From Acetofilamentum sp. (lineage in GTDB: Bacteria > Bacteroidota > Bacteroidia > Bacteroidales > JAFGXI01), in assembly GCA_020720565.1 (NCBI GenBank), contig DYOK01000133.1:1-7261 (forward strand): 7,261 bases of DNA. Direction: 5' to 3'. Below, in pieces: positions 6,820 through 7,261 of this stretch. The notes beneath the pieces were generated by a model. That model saw nothing but the letters and a program-made list of their open reading frames with translations. It searched no databases and was not told the DNA's origin. Positions within the stretch are counted from its first letter, which is position 1. Each line of letters starts with the position of its first letter. The translations under genes and the position numbers were made by a program.

Positions 6820-7057
6820 GGTCTACCAAATTAAAATCTTGCATCATCAATAAAAAGTCGTGGACACTTTTTTCCAATGTATAAGTATCTACATCGTATT
6901 CTTCCGACAATTTTGAAATAATTTCTTCGGTAGTAGTGCCCGCATTAAGTTCATGCATAATGGCTACGCCGACTTCGTTGGCTGTAAAACTTTCGCCCGT
7001 TTTGGGATTGAACACAAAACCATCTTCGCTAATGGCTAAATTCGATTTGATCTTCAT
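6812..7057 (-). CDS. PqqD-like small protein (RRE-type fold)
   Basis: The 81-aa product matches the PqqD family pattern. A beta part carries GFVFNPKTGESFTANEVG (13-30), then a helix VAIMHELNAG (31-40), then the typical TTTEEIISKLSEEYDVD (41-57) and a final helix ending DFLLMMQDFNLV (67-78). PqqD itself binds the PqqA precursor peptide and presents it to a radical SAM enzyme; the same winged-helix fold serves as RiPP recognition element (RRE) in many peptide-modifying pathways. No radical SAM gene is present here. Instead the gene overlaps an ATP-grasp ligase by 8 bp and is the first of the three-gene cassette. It could recruit a peptide to the ligase or itself act as a carrier. The ATG at 7057 has no Shine-Dalgarno and follows an AT-rich leader, normal for this phylum. 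The family call is by pattern only. Confidence 0.83.
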   Translation of the reverse strand: MKIKSNLAISEDGFVFNPKTGESFTANEVGVAIMHELNAGTTTEEIISKLSEEYDVDTYTLEKSVHDFLLMMQDFNLVDHV

Positions 7058-7071
7058 AATTGTAATATAAT

Positions 7072-7092
7072 TAAGGTCTTCGACCTATTTTA
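7072..7092 (+). repeat. Palindromic repeat copy in the leader of the PqqD-like gene
   Basis: The plus strand carries the intact core AGGTCTTCGACCT (7074-7086) with the same flanks (TAA before, ATTTTA after) as the minus-oriented copies at 4276 and 5760. It ends 14 nt before the ATG at 7057, so transcripts of the cassette would carry the 5-bp hairpin in their leader, close to the start codon. With the copy at 4276 it forms an inverted pair around all three cassette genes. Confidence 0.75.
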
Positions 7093-7180
7093 ACATCTTG
7101 ATTTTTTTTAGATCGTCTAATTTATTAGATACAAAATATTGACTTATCGATTGACTGTCGCAATAAACAGATGAACATTA

Positions 7181-7188
7181 CAAATATA
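7181..7188 (-). promoter_or_regulatory. Candidate Bacteroidota -7 box for the cassette
   Basis: The minus strand reads TATATTTG, an exact match to the TAnnTTTG -7 consensus. A TTG lies upstream with a 15-nt spacer, shorter than the usual 17-23, so the -33 element is weak. It would give a leader of roughly 120 nt before the ATG at 7057. The rest of 7093-7261 shows no gene; the longest ATG-started frame just downstream of the box is only 17 codons. In an AT-rich gap the match could be chance. Confidence 0.45.
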
Positions 7189-7261
7189 CCGACATAAATG
7201 TTTCAAGTTGTTATAAAATGTTTATTAAAGATTATAAAATTGAAGTGATGATACAATTTAA

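Noticed and set aside
4293..7057. PQQ biosynthesis locus
   Set aside because: Only a PqqD-like protein is present; there is no PqqA, PqqB, PqqC or radical SAM PqqE.
7074..7109. Hairpin followed by a T-run on the plus strand as a rho-independent terminator
   Set aside because: The T-run starts 15 bases or more after the stem, and there is no plus-strand gene for it to end.
7125..7178. 17-codon minus-strand ORF (MFICLLRQSIDKSIFCI) as a RiPP precursor
   Set aside because: It has no leader/core pattern or ribosome binding site, and its length is expected by chance.

Overview
The window reads as one strand of a Bacteroidota (Bacteroidetes) chromosome. It is AT-rich, all six genes lie on the minus strand, most starts lack a Shine-Dalgarno sequence, and the one good promoter-like box matches the Bacteroidota -7 consensus TAnnTTTG. 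The gaps carry C5-GAA-G5 and CCCGAT-type hairpin repeats of the kind dispersed in Bacteroidota genomes. The genus cannot be read from the sequence.

In transcription order (right to left) there are two gene groups. The first, 7057 to 4293, is a three-gene cassette: a small PqqD-like protein (81 aa), an ATP-grasp ligase (347 aa, overlapping the first by 8 bp) and, after a repeat-filled 139-bp gap, a fold-type III PLP enzyme of the diaminopimelate/ornithine decarboxylase superfamily (447 aa). Together they suggest that an amino acid or amine is made or changed by the PLP enzyme and joined by the ATP-grasp ligase to a carboxylate, with the PqqD-like protein acting as peptide-binding partner or carrier. 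No precursor peptide is visible. The product is unknown, and this is the most interesting part of the window.

The second group, 4084 to 1, is a tightly overlapping envelope operon. It starts with a urea-transporter-like membrane domain fused to an M23 (LytM-type) metallopeptidase domain and a C-terminal domain I do not recognise. It continues with a secreted TPR plus beta-barrel outer-membrane protein (4-bp overlap) and a secreted TPR protein that runs off the left edge (13-bp overlap, strong Shine-Dalgarno inside the preceding gene). The genes are probably co-translated and act at the cell envelope; no urease gene is in view.

A 20-bp repeat with the palindromic core AGGTCTTCGACCT occurs three times. 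Two copies begin exactly on the stop codons of the ATP-grasp and PLP-enzyme genes, and the third lies just upstream of the PqqD-like start in the opposite orientation. A degenerate fourth copy sits upstream of the urea-transporter gene. No tRNA, rRNA, CRISPR array or insertion sequence was seen, and no gap between genes exceeds 210 bases.
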